64,000 nt of DNA from Methylocystaceae bacterium (GCA_014190435.1 BJGJ01000005.1:1-64000), one strand, 5' to 3'; numbered from the stretch's first letter, positions 54,236-63,943 are shown. Notes: a model not told the origin generated them from the sequence alone. A program made the numbers and translations.

Positions 54236-54751
54236 GTGAAAGTGCTTAAAAATTCATATGTAGTGGGCTTGTCAATTTTTTTGATAAGTTCGGGTGTTAT
54301 ACTTACAGCATGGTTTTATGAATCATTGGGCTATCTTCCATGTGAATTATGCTACAAAGAGCGTATAGTCTACTACTCTGTTTTTGTAATAATTCCTCTT
54401 AGCTGTATTTTTATCTCTAAAAATAATTATAAGATATCAGCTTATCTACTCTATTTTTTAGCTATTCTTTTTATTATTAATAGCTTTCTATCAATTTACC
54501 ATACCGGCGTAGAATTAAAGTATTTTACAGGCCCATCGGACTGCTCAGGGGCGCTAAACAATTCCTCAGATTTTGAAAGCTTTTATAATCAGTTACAAAC
54601 TGTAAAAGTTGTACGTTGCGATCAACCTAATTTATGGATTTTTGGTCTTACGCTTGCTAATTGGAATATAATTCTATCATTTATTTTGTCCATTATCACA
54701 TTAAAATCAGCTAATACTTTACGTATTGGTCATACGAATTCTAGCCCTTAA
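54236..54751 (+). CDS. dsbB: Disulfide bond formation protein DsbB
   Basis: Inner-membrane quinone reductase that re-oxidises DsbA. Four spans; the first Cys pair is '[12 protein letters not shown]' (about 32-43; CxxC) and the second pair lies in 'GPSDCSGAL' and '[10 protein letters not shown]' (about 102-110 and 124-133). 171 residues. GTG start 7 nt after the YqaA gene. The last 33 bp overlap the 3' end of convergent rlmN, so the two transcripts form an antisense overlap. Confidence 0.92.
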   Translation: MKVLKNSYVVGLSIFLISSGVILTAWFYESLGYLPCELCYKERIVYYSVFVIIPLSCIFISKNNYKISAYLLYFLAILFIINSFLSIYHTGVELKYFTGPSDCSGALNNSSDFESFYNQLQTVKVVRCDQPNLWIFGLTLANWNIILSFILSIITLKSANTLRIGHTNSSP

Positions 54752-55897
54752 TTTTTCTGTTTCGCTTTTTAGCTGACCGCAAGCTGCATAAATATCTCTA
54801 CCTCGAGGGGTTCTTACTGGACTTGCATATCCAGCATTAAAAACAATATCAGAAAATTGCTCTATTGTTGACCAATCTGAACACTCATAAGGAGCAGATG
54901 GCCAGGGATTAAAGGGTATAAGATTGATTTTAGCAGGTATACCCTTTAACAATCGCACAAGTTCACGCGCATCCTCAGGTTTATCATTAATATTTTTTAA
55001 CATTACATATTCAAAAGTAATGCGTCTAGCATTGCTGACGCCAGGATAATTTTGACACGCGAATAATAGATCTTTTATTGGATATTTTTTATTCAGAGGT
55101 ATCAATTTATTTCTTAGCTCATCATTAACCGCGTGAAGAGAAATAGCGAGCATAGGACTACATTGTTCACCTAATTTTTCTATTTCTGGTACTACTCCTG
55201 AAGTAGAAACTGTAATGCGTCTTTTGGATAAGGATAATCCTTCGCCATCCGCCATTATGTCTACTGCTTCGGATACATTGTTTAAATTATAAAGCGGTTC
55301 TCCCATACCCATAAATACAACATTAGAAATGGCTCTAACGCCTTCACCACTCGGAACCATGCCATTGTCAGGTCGCACGCCTTCAGGAAAATCGCCTAAT
55401 CTATGCCTTGCAACAAGTAGTTGCCCAACGATTTCTGATGTAGATAAGTTTCTAACGAGCTTTTGTGTGCCTGTATGACAGAAACTACAGGTTAAAGTAC
55501 AGCCGACTTGCGATGAGACGCACAAGGTGCCTCTATCGCTTTCAGGGATATAAACACACTCAATTTCAGCCCCCTTATCTTGATCGTTGGTAGGCGGCAA
55601 TCTTAGTAGCCACTTGCGTGTCCCGTCTGTCGATACTTGTTCTTCTACAATCTCTGGTAATCTTAAATTATAAGCCTCACTTAAAGACTGTCGTAATGTT
55701 TTTGATATATTCAGCATTTGGTCAAAATCAGTGACGCCTCGATAATAAATCCAGTGCCATAATTGATTAACGCGCATTCTGATCTCGCGCTCAGCTATCC
55801 CGTGCTGTAATAATGCAGACGCGATTTCACGTCGTGATAGACCGGCCAATGAAGCTTTATTCGACAAAGAAGCGGGTAGGAGAGATGCGTTTATCAT
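54719..55897 (-). CDS. rlmN: Dual-specificity RNA methyltransferase RlmN
   Basis: Radical SAM enzyme methylating C2 of A2503 in 23S rRNA and A37 of some tRNAs. The radical-SAM cluster motif '[19 protein letters not shown]' (about 132-150; CxxxCxxC), '[16 protein letters not shown]' (about 193-208) and the C-terminal catalytic Cys region '[19 protein letters not shown]' (about 360-378) are intact. AAGGGAC precedes the ATG. 392 residues is normal. Divergent from the glycosyltransferase gene; 3' end overlaps dsbB. Confidence 0.96.
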   Translation of the reverse strand: MINASLLPASLSNKASLAGLSRREIASALLQHGIAEREIRMRVNQLWHWIYYRGVTDFDQMLNISKTLRQSLSEAYNLRLPEIVEEQVSTDGTRKWLLRLPPTNDQDKGAEIECVYIPESDRGTLCVSSQVGCTLTCSFCHTGTQKLVRNLSTSEIVGQLLVARHRLGDFPEGVRPDNGMVPSGEGVRAISNVVFMGMGEPLYNLNNVSEAVDIMADGEGLSLSKRRITVSTSGVVPEIEKLGEQCSPMLAISLHAVNDELRNKLIPLNKKYPIKDLLFACQNYPGVSNARRITFEYVMLKNINDKPEDARELVRLLKGIPAKINLIPFNPWPSAPYECSDWSTIEQFSDIVFNAGYASPVRTPRGRDIYAACGQLKSETEKLRARIRMTNT

Positions 55898-55992
55898 TAA
55901 GTCCCTTGGTATATTTTGTAATCGCTTTCGATTTTAACAAAATATTGTGGCGGTCGCTATCATCTGAAAAAAGTAAAACACTATAAAAATCA

Positions 55993-57291
55993 ATGACTCA
56001 TAAAATTATTCTCATCACAATTGGCTCTCTTGGGGACCTAAACCCTTTCATAGCTTTGGCGCATGCACTCTCTGAGGAAGGTTATAAGCCAATAATAGCA
56101 ACGAGTGCAGTTTACAAAGAATATATCATATCAGAGAATATCGAATTTTTTCCCATCAAACCTGATATCACAGATTTAAAAGAGCGCTTAGGATTAGAGC
56201 TACCTGACATAGCACGTTATATGGAAAAGGATGATCGTTTCTTATTTGAAAAAATAATTTTTCCTTATGTAAATGACACCTACGAAGATCTTCTACCAAT
56301 CTGTAGAGATGTCGTTGCGATCGTATCACATAGTATCACTTTTTCTGCTCGCCCGGTCGCCGAAAAACTACAAAAAACCTCTTTTACAGTTCTACTATCG
56401 CCCTTAATGATCTATTCGCCTCTAGACCCTCCAAAAGGCTCAATTATACCCTTTATTAAAGATCCCAGCTGGGACATTAGTATTGGTTATAATCGACTTC
56501 TCATTAGTCTTCTTGGAATTTTAGCGACACTGTGGGCGCAGCCTTTAAGAAAATTAAGACAGGACAAAGCCCTATCAAAATTGTCGGGTTTAGATCTGTT
56601 ACTTGGTGATAAAACTTTTAGTCACCACATTGCATTATTTAGCCCATCTTTGGTTTTGAATTCAGCTAAAAAAAATAACAAAATATTTTATGCTGGTCAT
56701 AGCTTTTATGATAAATATCTCCAAAGCAACCAGCTCCCAGTTGAATTAGATCAATTCATTCAATGCGGCGATCCCCCAATTATCTTTACACTTGGTAGTT
56801 TTGTAACTCATGGAGCGTTATTATATTATAAATTATTTGCGCTGGCAGCTGCAAAATTGAATCGTCGCGCTATATTACTTGTCAATGAAACTGATACAGA
56901 AGCTTTAAAAACTGAATGCTTAGAAAATGTCTTCATTAGCTCCTATATCAGACATTCATTGATATTCCCAAAATGCAGTCTTATCGTTCACCATGGCGGA
57001 ATTGGCACGACAGGCCAAGCTTTAAAAGTAGGAATTCCGCAGCTTGTTATCCCATTTCTTGGGGATCAATTTGATAATGCTGAACGATTATGTAGATTAG
57101 GGGTAGCGCTTAAAATTCCGGTAAAAAATATTAATGTAAATATTGTTATTCAAAAAATCCATATAATTTTGAATGATCCTTCTTATCTGAAAATGGCTCA
57201 AGATTTATCTAAAGCGCTAGATGATGAAAATGGGGCACAAAATGCAGCGCGTTATATATCCCAGAAACTCAAGGATGAATTGGATAACTGA
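55993..57291 (+). CDS. UGT/MGT-type (GT1) glycosyltransferase
   Basis: 432 residues, GT-B fold. The N-terminal 'ITIGSLGDLNPFIALAHALS' (about 7-26) is the acceptor domain pattern of GT1/GT28 sterol- and macrolide-type glycosyltransferases, and the C-terminal donor site is 'IVHHGGIGTTGQALKVGIPQ' (about 334-353) followed by 'PFLGDQFDNAERLCRLG' (about 356-372). It lacks a signal peptide. Such enzymes in bacteria glycosylate lipids, sterols, carotenoids, flavonoids or antibiotics; the acceptor is not readable. It is followed 2 nt after its stop by a chagasin-type inhibitor gene, with which it is almost certainly co-transcribed. Confidence 0.88.
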   Translation: MTHKIILITIGSLGDLNPFIALAHALSEEGYKPIIATSAVYKEYIISENIEFFPIKPDITDLKERLGLELPDIARYMEKDDRFLFEKIIFPYVNDTYEDLLPICRDVVAIVSHSITFSARPVAEKLQKTSFTVLLSPLMIYSPLDPPKGSIIPFIKDPSWDISIGYNRLLISLLGILATLWAQPLRKLRQDKALSKLSGLDLLLGDKTFSHHIALFSPSLVLNSAKKNNKIFYAGHSFYDKYLQSNQLPVELDQFIQCGDPPIIFTLGSFVTHGALLYYKLFALAAAKLNRRAILLVNETDTEALKTECLENVFISSYIRHSLIFPKCSLIVHHGGIGTTGQALKVGIPQLVIPFLGDQFDNAERLCRLGVALKIPVKNINVNIVIQKIHIILNDPSYLKMAQDLSKALDDENGAQNAARYISQKLKDELDN

Positions 57292-57293
57292 GC

Positions 57294-57644
57294 ATGCAAA
57301 ATAGATTTTTATTGTTTATACTTTTTTTAACCGCTTATACTCCTTTATGCTCTGCTCAAGATATTTTTCTAAGAAGAGGCGCTAGTAAAATTATTAATTT
57401 AGAAGAAAATCCATCAACTGGCTACCGATGGATAATCACACCAACAGTAGAGTCAAAACACACTGTTATCAGAATAAATGATTTGGGTTTCACGCCAAAA
57501 CATAAAATGCCAGGCAGTCCCGGAGTGCATAAATGGCGTTTAATAGCACAAGAAAAGGGGCGATTAATTCTACATTTTGAATATAAACGCGTTTGGGAAA
57601 CAGAAGTTATTAAGGACCTAAATATAGATATTGTAGTTGATTGA
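57294..57644 (+). CDS. Chagasin-family (I42) cysteine protease inhibitor, exported
   Basis: 116 residues with an N-terminal signal peptide ('FLLFILFLTAYTPLCSAQ', about 5-22). The three inhibitory loops of the I42 fold are recognisable: 'NPSTGYRW' (about 39-46; the NPTTGY loop), 'GSPGVHKWRLIAQEKG' (about 74-89; Gly-rich loop plus core strand), and 'FEYKRVWE' (about 95-102; RPW loop, here RVW). Chagasin-type proteins inhibit papain-family cysteine proteases; in bacteria the targets are mostly unknown. Its start is 2 nt after the glycosyltransferase stop. Some proteins with this fold are not inhibitors, so the activity is inferred. Confidence 0.85.
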   Translation: MQNRFLLFILFLTAYTPLCSAQDIFLRRGASKIINLEENPSTGYRWIITPTVESKHTVIRINDLGFTPKHKMPGSPGVHKWRLIAQEKGRLILHFEYKRVWETEVIKDLNIDIVVD

Positions 57645-57658
57645 ATAATGACGAGTTT

Positions 57659-58519
57659 TTATTTTTCTAATCTATTAATTGATTTTTCAAGAGAAAACTG
57701 ACCAGACCCTGGCTTTGCAGGTTGTTGTTGGCTTACGTGAGGGGCCCAGCCTGCCAGCCACATAATTTCAAAACTTGCTCGAATCCGACCATCTTGATCA
57801 GAAAATCTTTCTGCATAGATCTCTGAAGCGCGTAGAATAACATCACGCCTCATAGGTTTACGGGACCTTCTTGATAATATATTCCCAGCGCCCATTTTCT
57901 TTAGATCTAACATTAAATCTACTAATGAGTTGTAGCGTATTGAAAAGCTATCAACATCCGTCACGGGCAATGCGAATCCTGCGCGCTGGAGTAAATGACC
58001 TAGGTCTTTAATTTCTACAAAAGGGGATACTCTGGGACTGACCCCGCCGGTGATTTCTTCTTCAGCCTGGGCAAAAACAGTTCTCAGTTCAATCAGACTT
58101 AAGCCTCCAATTAAGCAAGCAATAAAAAAACCATCTGGAGCAAGTAAGTGTCTGATTTGTTGGAGAGCTCCTGGCAGGTCATTTATCCATTGCAATGATA
58201 AACCACTAACAATCAGATCAAAGCTGCCCTCTCTAAAGGGAAGCTTTTCTTCATCTGCGATTACATTGCCGCTTATAAGATTTGCAGTAAGGGGTTTACT
58301 GCGACCAGATGCGCATACTGCAGCAGAATAATCGGTCATTAATAAACTGAGATCCAGAGATCTCTCAAAGGGACGTTTTATAATCAGCAATCTATCGGTT
58401 AGATCTTCTGCTGTTCTTAATTGTAAAAAATCACAGATATCTTGATTTTGAAGTCTTTGTAATCGTGCTCTTAGTAATTGGCGATCAAATATAATAGGCG
58501 TGCTAGAGTCTGTTCTCAT
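57659..58519 (-). CDS. NDUFAF5-like class I SAM-dependent methyltransferase
   Basis: 286 residues. The N-terminal 'IIFDRQLLRARLQRL' (about 9-23), 'KLPFREGSFDLIVSGLSLQWIND' region (about 93-115) and 'HLLAPDGFFIACLIGG' (about 123-138), with the C-terminal 'AEIYAERF'-like and 'FEIMWLAGWAPH' (about 252-263) pattern, match the alphaproteobacterial homologues of mitochondrial NDUFAF5, a complex I assembly factor that hydroxylates an arginine. The glycine-rich motif I is weak. It may act in complex I maturation, although BioC-like roles cannot be excluded. Convergent with the inhibitor gene, 14 nt apart. Confidence 0.85.
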   Translation of the reverse strand: MRTDSSTPIIFDRQLLRARLQRLQNQDICDFLQLRTAEDLTDRLLIIKRPFERSLDLSLLMTDYSAAVCASGRSKPLTANLISGNVIADEEKLPFREGSFDLIVSGLSLQWINDLPGALQQIRHLLAPDGFFIACLIGGLSLIELRTVFAQAEEEITGGVSPRVSPFVEIKDLGHLLQRAGFALPVTDVDSFSIRYNSLVDLMLDLKKMGAGNILSRRSRKPMRRDVILRASEIYAERFSDQDGRIRASFEIMWLAGWAPHVSQQQPAKPGSGQFSLEKSINRLEK

Positions 58520-58997
58520 GAATTTGCAACCTCTAACAATGATAATAATGACGTTCTAACGTATATGCTATTTTATAAATCTCAGCGCTTAACTTCAGGC
58601 TGATAAGAGGAACGGTGCTGATGAGAGAGGTATTAACAGCTAGACCCAAGCGCCAATAGTTAGTCTCAAAGAATCACTTTGGTGGTAAATTTTTCCTTAA
58701 TTTACGTTTCATTACTCTATAGCTGTGGAAGAATCAGGGATATGCCATAGACCTATACCAACGAATCCAACAATGTTTGTTTTAGTTTGATAGACGTCTC
58801 GTCGCAGTGACGTCATGTAGTTCCAGCATTTGAGTCAATACTGATCCGAAGCGATTCGTCTGGTAGGCGACAAAGTTAGTTTAAAGCCTTTAAGGTTATT
58901 GGCTTAGATTTTCTTGTTATGCTGGAATACATGATGCGTCTTTTGTAATGAAACTTGTTACAGCGTCCATCTTAAGACACCAAAACAAGGTTGGCTT
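58520..58997. other. 478-nt intergenic region upstream of ybjN
   Basis: The longest gene-free stretch of the window. No ORF, tRNA or clear terminator found. It holds the divergent promoters of the NDUFAF5-like gene and ybjN. In many alphaproteobacteria comF occupies this side of the methyltransferase gene; no ComF cysteine motifs or remnants are visible. I see nothing else I can name. Confidence 0.5.
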
Positions 58998-59501
58998 ATG
59001 CTAATCGCATCAGAAAAATCTATAGAGCGCTCAGAACATCCTGTGGATGTCGTGGAGCAATTAGCTGCATCAAATGATTGGTCGTTTGATCGTGACGATG
59101 AAGATGAAATCTCAATTATTGTTGCTGGAGCCTGGACGGAATATCACATTGCCTTCACTTGGCTGCCTGATTTAGAAACCTTGCATGTCAGTTGTGCTTT
59201 TGATGTTAAAGCTCCAGAGCTTCGTCGAACAGAAGTCACGCGGCTTATAGGGGCGATCAATGAACAAATGTGGATCGGCCACTTCGATTTCTGGCCTGAT
59301 CAGAGTGTTGTTATGCATCGTCATGGTCTCCTGTTATCGGGTGGAGCACACCCCTCTGCGCCCCAATGCGCGGCTTTATTAGATAATGCGCTTCGCGCCT
59401 GCGAACGCCACTATCAGGCATTTCAATTCGTCTTATGGGCGGGCAAATCTGCCAAAGAAGCCTTAGAAGCGGTTAATTTTGATACTTTAGGCGAGGCCTA
59501 A
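58998..59501 (+). CDS. YbjN domain protein
   Basis: 167 residues of the YbjN family, which has the type III secretion chaperone-like fold. 'DEISIIVAGAWTEYHIAFTW' (about 36-55), 'ELRRTEVTRLIGAINEQMWIGHFDFW' region (about 75-100), and 'ALRACERHYQAFQFVLWAGK' are typical. E. coli YbjN influences motility, stress and toxin-antitoxin phenotypes; the molecular role is unknown. It is followed 3 nt after its stop by proC, the usual alphaproteobacterial arrangement. Confidence 0.9.
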   Translation: MLIASEKSIERSEHPVDVVEQLAASNDWSFDRDDEDEISIIVAGAWTEYHIAFTWLPDLETLHVSCAFDVKAPELRRTEVTRLIGAINEQMWIGHFDFWPDQSVVMHRHGLLLSGGAHPSAPQCAALLDNALRACERHYQAFQFVLWAGKSAKEALEAVNFDTLGEA

Positions 59502-59504
59502 CTC

Positions 59505-60329
59505 TTGGGCCGTCTGCATGAAAGACGCTTAGCCCTCATCGGGGCAGGTAATATGGGCTTTGCCTTATTGGAAGGTTGGGCTGGGCAAGGTCTGCAGGGC
59601 GACGCGGTAACCATCATCGAGCCCAATCCGTCCACACAACTTATAGCCTTGTGCCAAAACACGGGCTTCGAATTATACGCAGAGCCAAAGGCTTGCATCC
59701 CCAGTGACGCCGTTGTTCTGGCAATAAAACCCCAAATGCTTGATGAGAGCGTGAATGCTGCGGGTTATTTTCTTCATTCTGGCGCTTTGTTGATTTCAAT
59801 TTTGGCAGGAAAAAGCATCAAAGATCTGTCAGCTCGGTTTCCTCAGATTTCCTCAGTCGTGCGGGCAATGCCCAATACGCCTGCGGCCGTTGGTAGAGGA
59901 ATGACAGGTATATACGCAAGTGACGCGACAAGCGCCAAACAGCGCGATTTGACGGAAAGTCTCCTCAAGCCGATTAGTCAGGTAGAGTGGTTATCTGAAG
60001 AAAAACAGATCGATATGCTCACTGCCATTTCAGGCTCCGGACCCGCTTATGTCTTTTATTTGGTTGAAACCTTAGCTTCTGCTGGCGTCAAACTTGGCTT
60101 GTCAGCTGCTCTCTCTCAAAAGCTGGCGCGAGCAACGATTGAGGGGGCAGGGGAGCTTTTACATCAAATGCCGGACGTCACTGCAGAGGACCTTCGAAAA
60201 CGAGTGACATCTCCAGGGGGCACGACAGCTGCGGCATTAGCCATATTGATGAAAGATGATGGTCTGGCTGCCATTTTAGAGCAAGCCGTTGAAGCGGCTA
60301 GACACCGCGCGGAAGAACTCGCTGGTTAA
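59505..60329 (+). CDS. proC: Pyrroline-5-carboxylate reductase
   Basis: NAD(P)H-dependent final step of proline synthesis. Rossmann motif 'LALIGAGNMGFALLEGW' (about 8-24), 'VVRAMPNTPAAVGRGMTG' (about 119-136), and the C-terminal signature 'SGSGPAYVFYLVETLASAGVKLGL' region (about 175-198) with 'VTSPGGTTAAAL' are intact. 274 residues. Start is TTG at 59505, 3 nt after ybjN, with no nearby ATG preserving the dinucleotide motif. Expressed together with ybjN. Confidence 0.95.
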   Translation: MGRLHERRLALIGAGNMGFALLEGWAGQGLQGDAVTIIEPNPSTQLIALCQNTGFELYAEPKACIPSDAVVLAIKPQMLDESVNAAGYFLHSGALLISILAGKSIKDLSARFPQISSVVRAMPNTPAAVGRGMTGIYASDATSAKQRDLTESLLKPISQVEWLSEEKQIDMLTAISGSGPAYVFYLVETLASAGVKLGLSAALSQKLARATIEGAGELLHQMPDVTAEDLRKRVTSPGGTTAAALAILMKDDGLAAILEQAVEAARHRAEELAG

Positions 60330-60409
60330 AAAATCCAAGATCGATAGGTGACTTTGCTGTTAGAATTACGCAAATTGTATTCTTGAATTATACACTTCGG
60401 AGAACGAGC

Positions 60410-61066
60410 ATGAGTAGCCCACGCGAAAGAGTTGTCGATGCGGCGCTCGTTTTGGCCACACGCCGAGACTATGGCGATGTAACGCTTAGCGATATTGCGC
60501 ATGAAGCTAATATCTCGCTCGCTGAACTAAGAGAGCTCTTTCCCTCCAAAGGGGCCATTATTGGCGGATTCTTGCGTCGAATAGATCAACAAATTCTTCA
60601 AGATCAGAATGGAACGCATTTCACCGAACCCATGAGGGAGAGGCTTTATGAAGTTTTAAAGCGCAGGTTGAGAGCTCTTGAACCCTATCGAGAATCTATC
60701 AAGAGCATTAGAAATTGGGTGAGCAGAGATCCCTTGACGCAAACAGCGCTTAATCGAGAAGTAATTAACTCCATGCGCTTTATGTTGGAAGCAGCTGATA
60801 TAGAAAGTGATGGAACGCTCGGAGCAGTAAAATTACAAGGCTTAGTATTTGTCTGGTGGCGCGTCATAAATGCATGGCTTGAAAGCGATTTAGATGAAGC
60901 ATTGAGTCAACTAAATCTCAATTTATCAAGAGGCGAGCAATTTTTAACTCAAGCTGAGCATGCCATAAGTATAGTACAGCCTGCACGAGATTTTTTTGAA
61001 AAAATTATGAACTTTAAAGACAAATCATATCACAATCATGATGATTTCCCGCATTCGAAATCATAA
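60410..61066 (+). CDS. TetR-family transcriptional regulator
   Basis: 218 residues. N-terminal helix-turn-helix 'VTLSDIAHEANISLAELRELFPSKGAIIGGF' region (about 24-54) is classic TetR. The C-terminal ligand domain ends in helices of unknown specificity, with a superficial similarity to the COQ9-like proteins. The ATG at 60410 follows CGGAGAACGAGC, which is better than the TTG/ATG nine codons earlier. It lies after ybjN-proC, and its 3' end is 5 nt from the stop of the convergent histidine kinase. The target genes cannot be read from this window. Confidence 0.88.
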   Translation: MSSPRERVVDAALVLATRRDYGDVTLSDIAHEANISLAELRELFPSKGAIIGGFLRRIDQQILQDQNGTHFTEPMRERLYEVLKRRLRALEPYRESIKSIRNWVSRDPLTQTALNREVINSMRFMLEAADIESDGTLGAVKLQGLVFVWWRVINAWLESDLDEALSQLNLNLSRGEQFLTQAEHAISIVQPARDFFEKIMNFKDKSYHNHDDFPHSKS

Positions 61067-61071
61067 TTTCG

Positions 61072-62442
61072 TTATAAGGGCAGAGTAACGGTTGCCCGAA
61101 GACCGCCTAGAGGACTTCTATCTAAGTCGATATCTCCTCCGTGCGCACGAGCAATATCTCGAGCAATAGCCAAGCCAAGTCCTGAATTTGCCGTATCTTG
61201 ATTTCTGGATTCATCGAGTCTGTAAAATGGTCTAAACGCATCCTCACGTCTTTCTAGAGGAATGCCTGGCCCATCATCATCAATATGAATTATCATAGAA
61301 TCGCCGGTATTTTTTGAAGAGAACTCGAGCTTTTCTCCATAACGCTGCGCATTCCCAACAAGATTAGCTAAAAGCCTTTTCATGGATGCAGGACGTGAGA
61401 CAATTACTGGATCGCCGTCAATATTGAATGATGCCACTAAACCGCGGCGTTCTGTATCAGCTTTTAGCTCTTCAAATATCATACTGATATCTGTCGCTGC
61501 AGACGCCTCGCCGCCATCGCCTCTTGCAAAGGCTAAATAGGCCTCTACAATACGCTCCATCTCATCAACATCTTTTCTCATTTCAACGGATTCACTTGAT
61601 TCAGTGATAAGCGCAAGTGAAAGCTTAAAGCGTGTAATAATCGTTCTTAGATCATGCGATACGCCATTTAGCATCGTGGTTCTTTGTTCTATAGCCCGCT
61701 CAACACGGCGCTTCATCTCTAAAAAGGCTGCGCCAGCTCGTCTTACTTCTCGCGCGCCTCTTGGACTGAATTTGACATCGCGACCCTTGCCGAATTCTTC
61801 AGCCGCTTCTGCCAGACGCAAGATCGGTCTTATTTGATTACGTAAAAACGATGTGGCGACAGCTAAGATAATGATAGAGGCAACCGCCATCCACATAAAG
61901 AAAATATAAGAATTTGAGGCATAGGCATGGGTGCGATTGACAAGCAGACGTAGGGTTGAATCGTTAAGTGCAACTTGGATTTCAATAAATTTTCTTGATA
62001 ATGAGGTATTGATCCAGAAGGGCTGCGAGATATGCCGAGTTAACTCTTTATTCAAGGCTTGATCTAGCAAAGCAAAAAGAGAAGGCTTTTTTGTAACCGT
62101 GGGAATAGGGGATTTTGGCAGGACAGTTAAATCAATATTCATTGCAGTCGCAGCAATATTACGCAACTTCTCTCGGTCAACATCATCAGGAAATTCGTTA
62201 TATATATCGATTATGGTTGCTACTTCTCGAGCTACGCCTGCAGACAACCGATAAGTAACGACCTCCCAATGCCTTTCCATAAAAACATAAGCAACTGCTG
62301 ATTGAAGCAAAACAATTGGTAATATTACGATTAATAAAGCACGCGCATATAATCCTTTTGGCATACGGTCATGTAGCCATTCTGTAAATCTTCGCCAAAC
62401 ATTATTAGGCGCGGAAAGTAGCTCTTTCAGTATGTCGCTCAC
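61072..62442 (-). CDS. Sensor histidine kinase (EnvZ-like) of the petR locus
   Basis: Membrane sensor of 456 residues. Two spans ('ALLIVILPIVLLQSAVAYVFM', about 36-56, and 'FMWMAVASIIILAVATSFL', about 176-194) flank a periplasmic domain of about 120 residues; a HAMP region follows ('IRPILRLAEAAEEFGKGRDV'), then the H-box 'LNGVSHDLRTIITRFKLSL' (about 255-273; phospho-His), N-box 'LVGNAQRYGE', G-boxes 'IDDDGPGIPLERR' and 'SGLGLAIARDIARAHGGD'. It is 18 nt downstream of the response regulator and co-transcribed with it and the MarR gene. Confidence 0.94.
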   Translation of the reverse strand: MSDILKELLSAPNNVWRRFTEWLHDRMPKGLYARALLIVILPIVLLQSAVAYVFMERHWEVVTYRLSAGVAREVATIIDIYNEFPDDVDREKLRNIAATAMNIDLTVLPKSPIPTVTKKPSLFALLDQALNKELTRHISQPFWINTSLSRKFIEIQVALNDSTLRLLVNRTHAYASNSYIFFMWMAVASIIILAVATSFLRNQIRPILRLAEAAEEFGKGRDVKFSPRGAREVRRAGAAFLEMKRRVERAIEQRTTMLNGVSHDLRTIITRFKLSLALITESSESVEMRKDVDEMERIVEAYLAFARGDGGEASAATDISMIFEELKADTERRGLVASFNIDGDPVIVSRPASMKRLLANLVGNAQRYGEKLEFSSKNTGDSMIIHIDDDGPGIPLERREDAFRPFYRLDESRNQDTANSGLGLAIARDIARAHGGDIDLDRSPLGGLRATVTLPL

Positions 62443-62460
62443 AGAAACAGCTCCGTAATG

Positions 62461-63219
62461 TTAAAGGTTATTTGTTTGCTGATCTTCAATATTCAATTTA
62501 TAGCCGTGACCACGTATCGTCTTAAGATATTGGGGTAGTCTGGGATCATTCTCTATTTTCCGACGCAATCGCGCTATTTCAACGTCAATACTTCTTTCAG
62601 ACATTACTGATCGATTACTTATTTGAGCCAGATCAGTTCTGGAGACGCATTTATTCGCATTCGCGATCAATATTTTTAACATGTCTCTTTCTCTCAAGGT
62701 TAGCAAAACATTTTCACCATCTTGATAAAGCTGTCCGGTCTCCATATTGAAAAAGAAAGATCCAAAATTAACATTCTTACTATAATTTAAATTAAGCCGC
62801 GCACGTTTTAAAATATTTGCAACGCGCAACAATAGTTCGCGTGGGTCGAATGGCTTTGCTAGATAATCATCGGCACCTGCAGTTAGACCAGCTATTCGAT
62901 TTTCGGTTTCTCCTAAGGCTGTTAACATTAGAATTGGCGTGATATTTTCATTATAAGTATTTAACTTTATTCTTTGCGCAAATGACGTTCCATTTTCACC
63001 CGGCATCATTACGTCTAAAATAATTAAATCAAATATAAAATCATTCATTGCCTCATCGGCTTCAATTACATTAGCCGCCACACTTACTCTATACCCCTCC
63101 GTAATAAGAAACCGGGACAAAAGGCTACGTATACGGCTGTCGTCATCTACAACTAAAATATGTAGGAATTCTTCTAATCGATTATTTTTATTTAATATCG
63201 GTTTATTTAACTCAAGCAT
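62461..63219 (-). CDS. OmpR-family response regulator (PetR-like)
   Basis: 252 residues. Receiver domain 'LHILVVDDDSRIRSLLSRFL' (about 19-38; acidic pair), phosphoacceptor in 'LIILDVMMPGENG' (about 67-79), conserved Lys in 'LAKPFDPREL' (about 119-128); C-terminal winged helix with 'LTLRERDMLKILI' (about 172-184) and 'RSIDVEIARLRRKIENDP' (about 210-227). Gene order MarR-response regulator-kinase matches the petP/petR locus of alphaproteobacteria such as Rhodobacter, where PetR affects cytochrome expression. The PetR identity rests on context and overall pattern. It starts 2 nt after the MarR gene. Confidence 0.92.
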   Translation of the reverse strand: MLELNKPILNKNNRLEEFLHILVVDDDSRIRSLLSRFLITEGYRVSVAANVIEADEAMNDFIFDLIILDVMMPGENGTSFAQRIKLNTYNENITPILMLTALGETENRIAGLTAGADDYLAKPFDPRELLLRVANILKRARLNLNYSKNVNFGSFFFNMETGQLYQDGENVLLTLRERDMLKILIANANKCVSRTDLAQISNRSVMSERSIDVEIARLRRKIENDPRLPQYLKTIRGHGYKLNIEDQQTNNL

Positions 63220-63221
63220 AA

Positions 63222-63818
63222 TTATGTCTCATTATTGCGAATAAACGATGCTTTTGCATGGCGTAAATGCTGTCTGACTTGCGGCCGCTGATCCTCATCA
63301 ATCATAGAATATAAAAATTCTATGGCGTTTTCTTTTTCTTTCCAAGACATATTATCTAATACTCGCTCAAAACGAGCGGCTTGAATACGAGCCAATTCTT
63401 TGGCCAATTCACTGCCAGTATGTGTAAGATAAAGTAGTCGCTGGCGACGATCAGATGGTCCAGCGCGCGACTCGACTAATTTCTCATCAAGCAATTGTTT
63501 AAGAACACGATTAAGACTTTGTTTTGTAATTTGTAAAATATCTAATAAAGCGGCGATAGATAAACCTGGCCGCCTTTGAACAAAGTGTAATATTCTATGA
63601 TGCGCCCGTCCAAAACCATAATTTTCAAGCAGCCTATCCGCATCTCCCACAAAATCACGATATGCAAAAAAAAATAATTCAATTAATTCCAATACATCAC
63701 TATCTTGGGATGCAGGAATCGGCTCGTCTTCACGAGCTATCACGCAACAATTTCCGTCCGCATCCTTTGACCCGGCAAGTACGCGGGCTGGGTGTTTTTT
63801 TTGAGGAAAGTTTTTCAA
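63222..63818 (-). CDS. MarR-family transcriptional regulator (PetP-like)
   Basis: 198 residues. The winged helix reads 'GLSIAALLDILQITKQSLNRVLKQLL' region (about 84-109; recognition helix) and 'DRRQRLLYLTHTG' (about 121-133; wing). The N-terminal 35 residues before 'DSDVLELIELFF' are weakly conserved. The track start is TTG; a GTG at codon 26 ('MIAREDEP') is an alternative. It is the first gene of the three-gene regulator operon and is divergent from the branched-chain aminotransferase gene, as in other alphaproteobacteria. The MarR-OmpR pairing is the petP-petR pattern. Confidence 0.9.
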   Translation of the reverse strand: MKNFPQKKHPARVLAGSKDADGNCCVIAREDEPIPASQDSDVLELIELFFFAYRDFVGDADRLLENYGFGRAHHRILHFVQRRPGLSIAALLDILQITKQSLNRVLKQLLDEKLVESRAGPSDRRQRLLYLTHTGSELAKELARIQAARFERVLDNMSWKEKENAIEFLYSMIDEDQRPQVRQHLRHAKASFIRNNET

Positions 63819-63943
63819 AATCTGAAACTCTGACTGGTTTTTACGTCAGCTATATTGACATAATTCTGGCTGATGGCTAGTCCATAGATAGATTTTATAC
63901 CGCCTTCAGGCTGATAATTCCTATTTATTTTCAGGAGCTTAGA

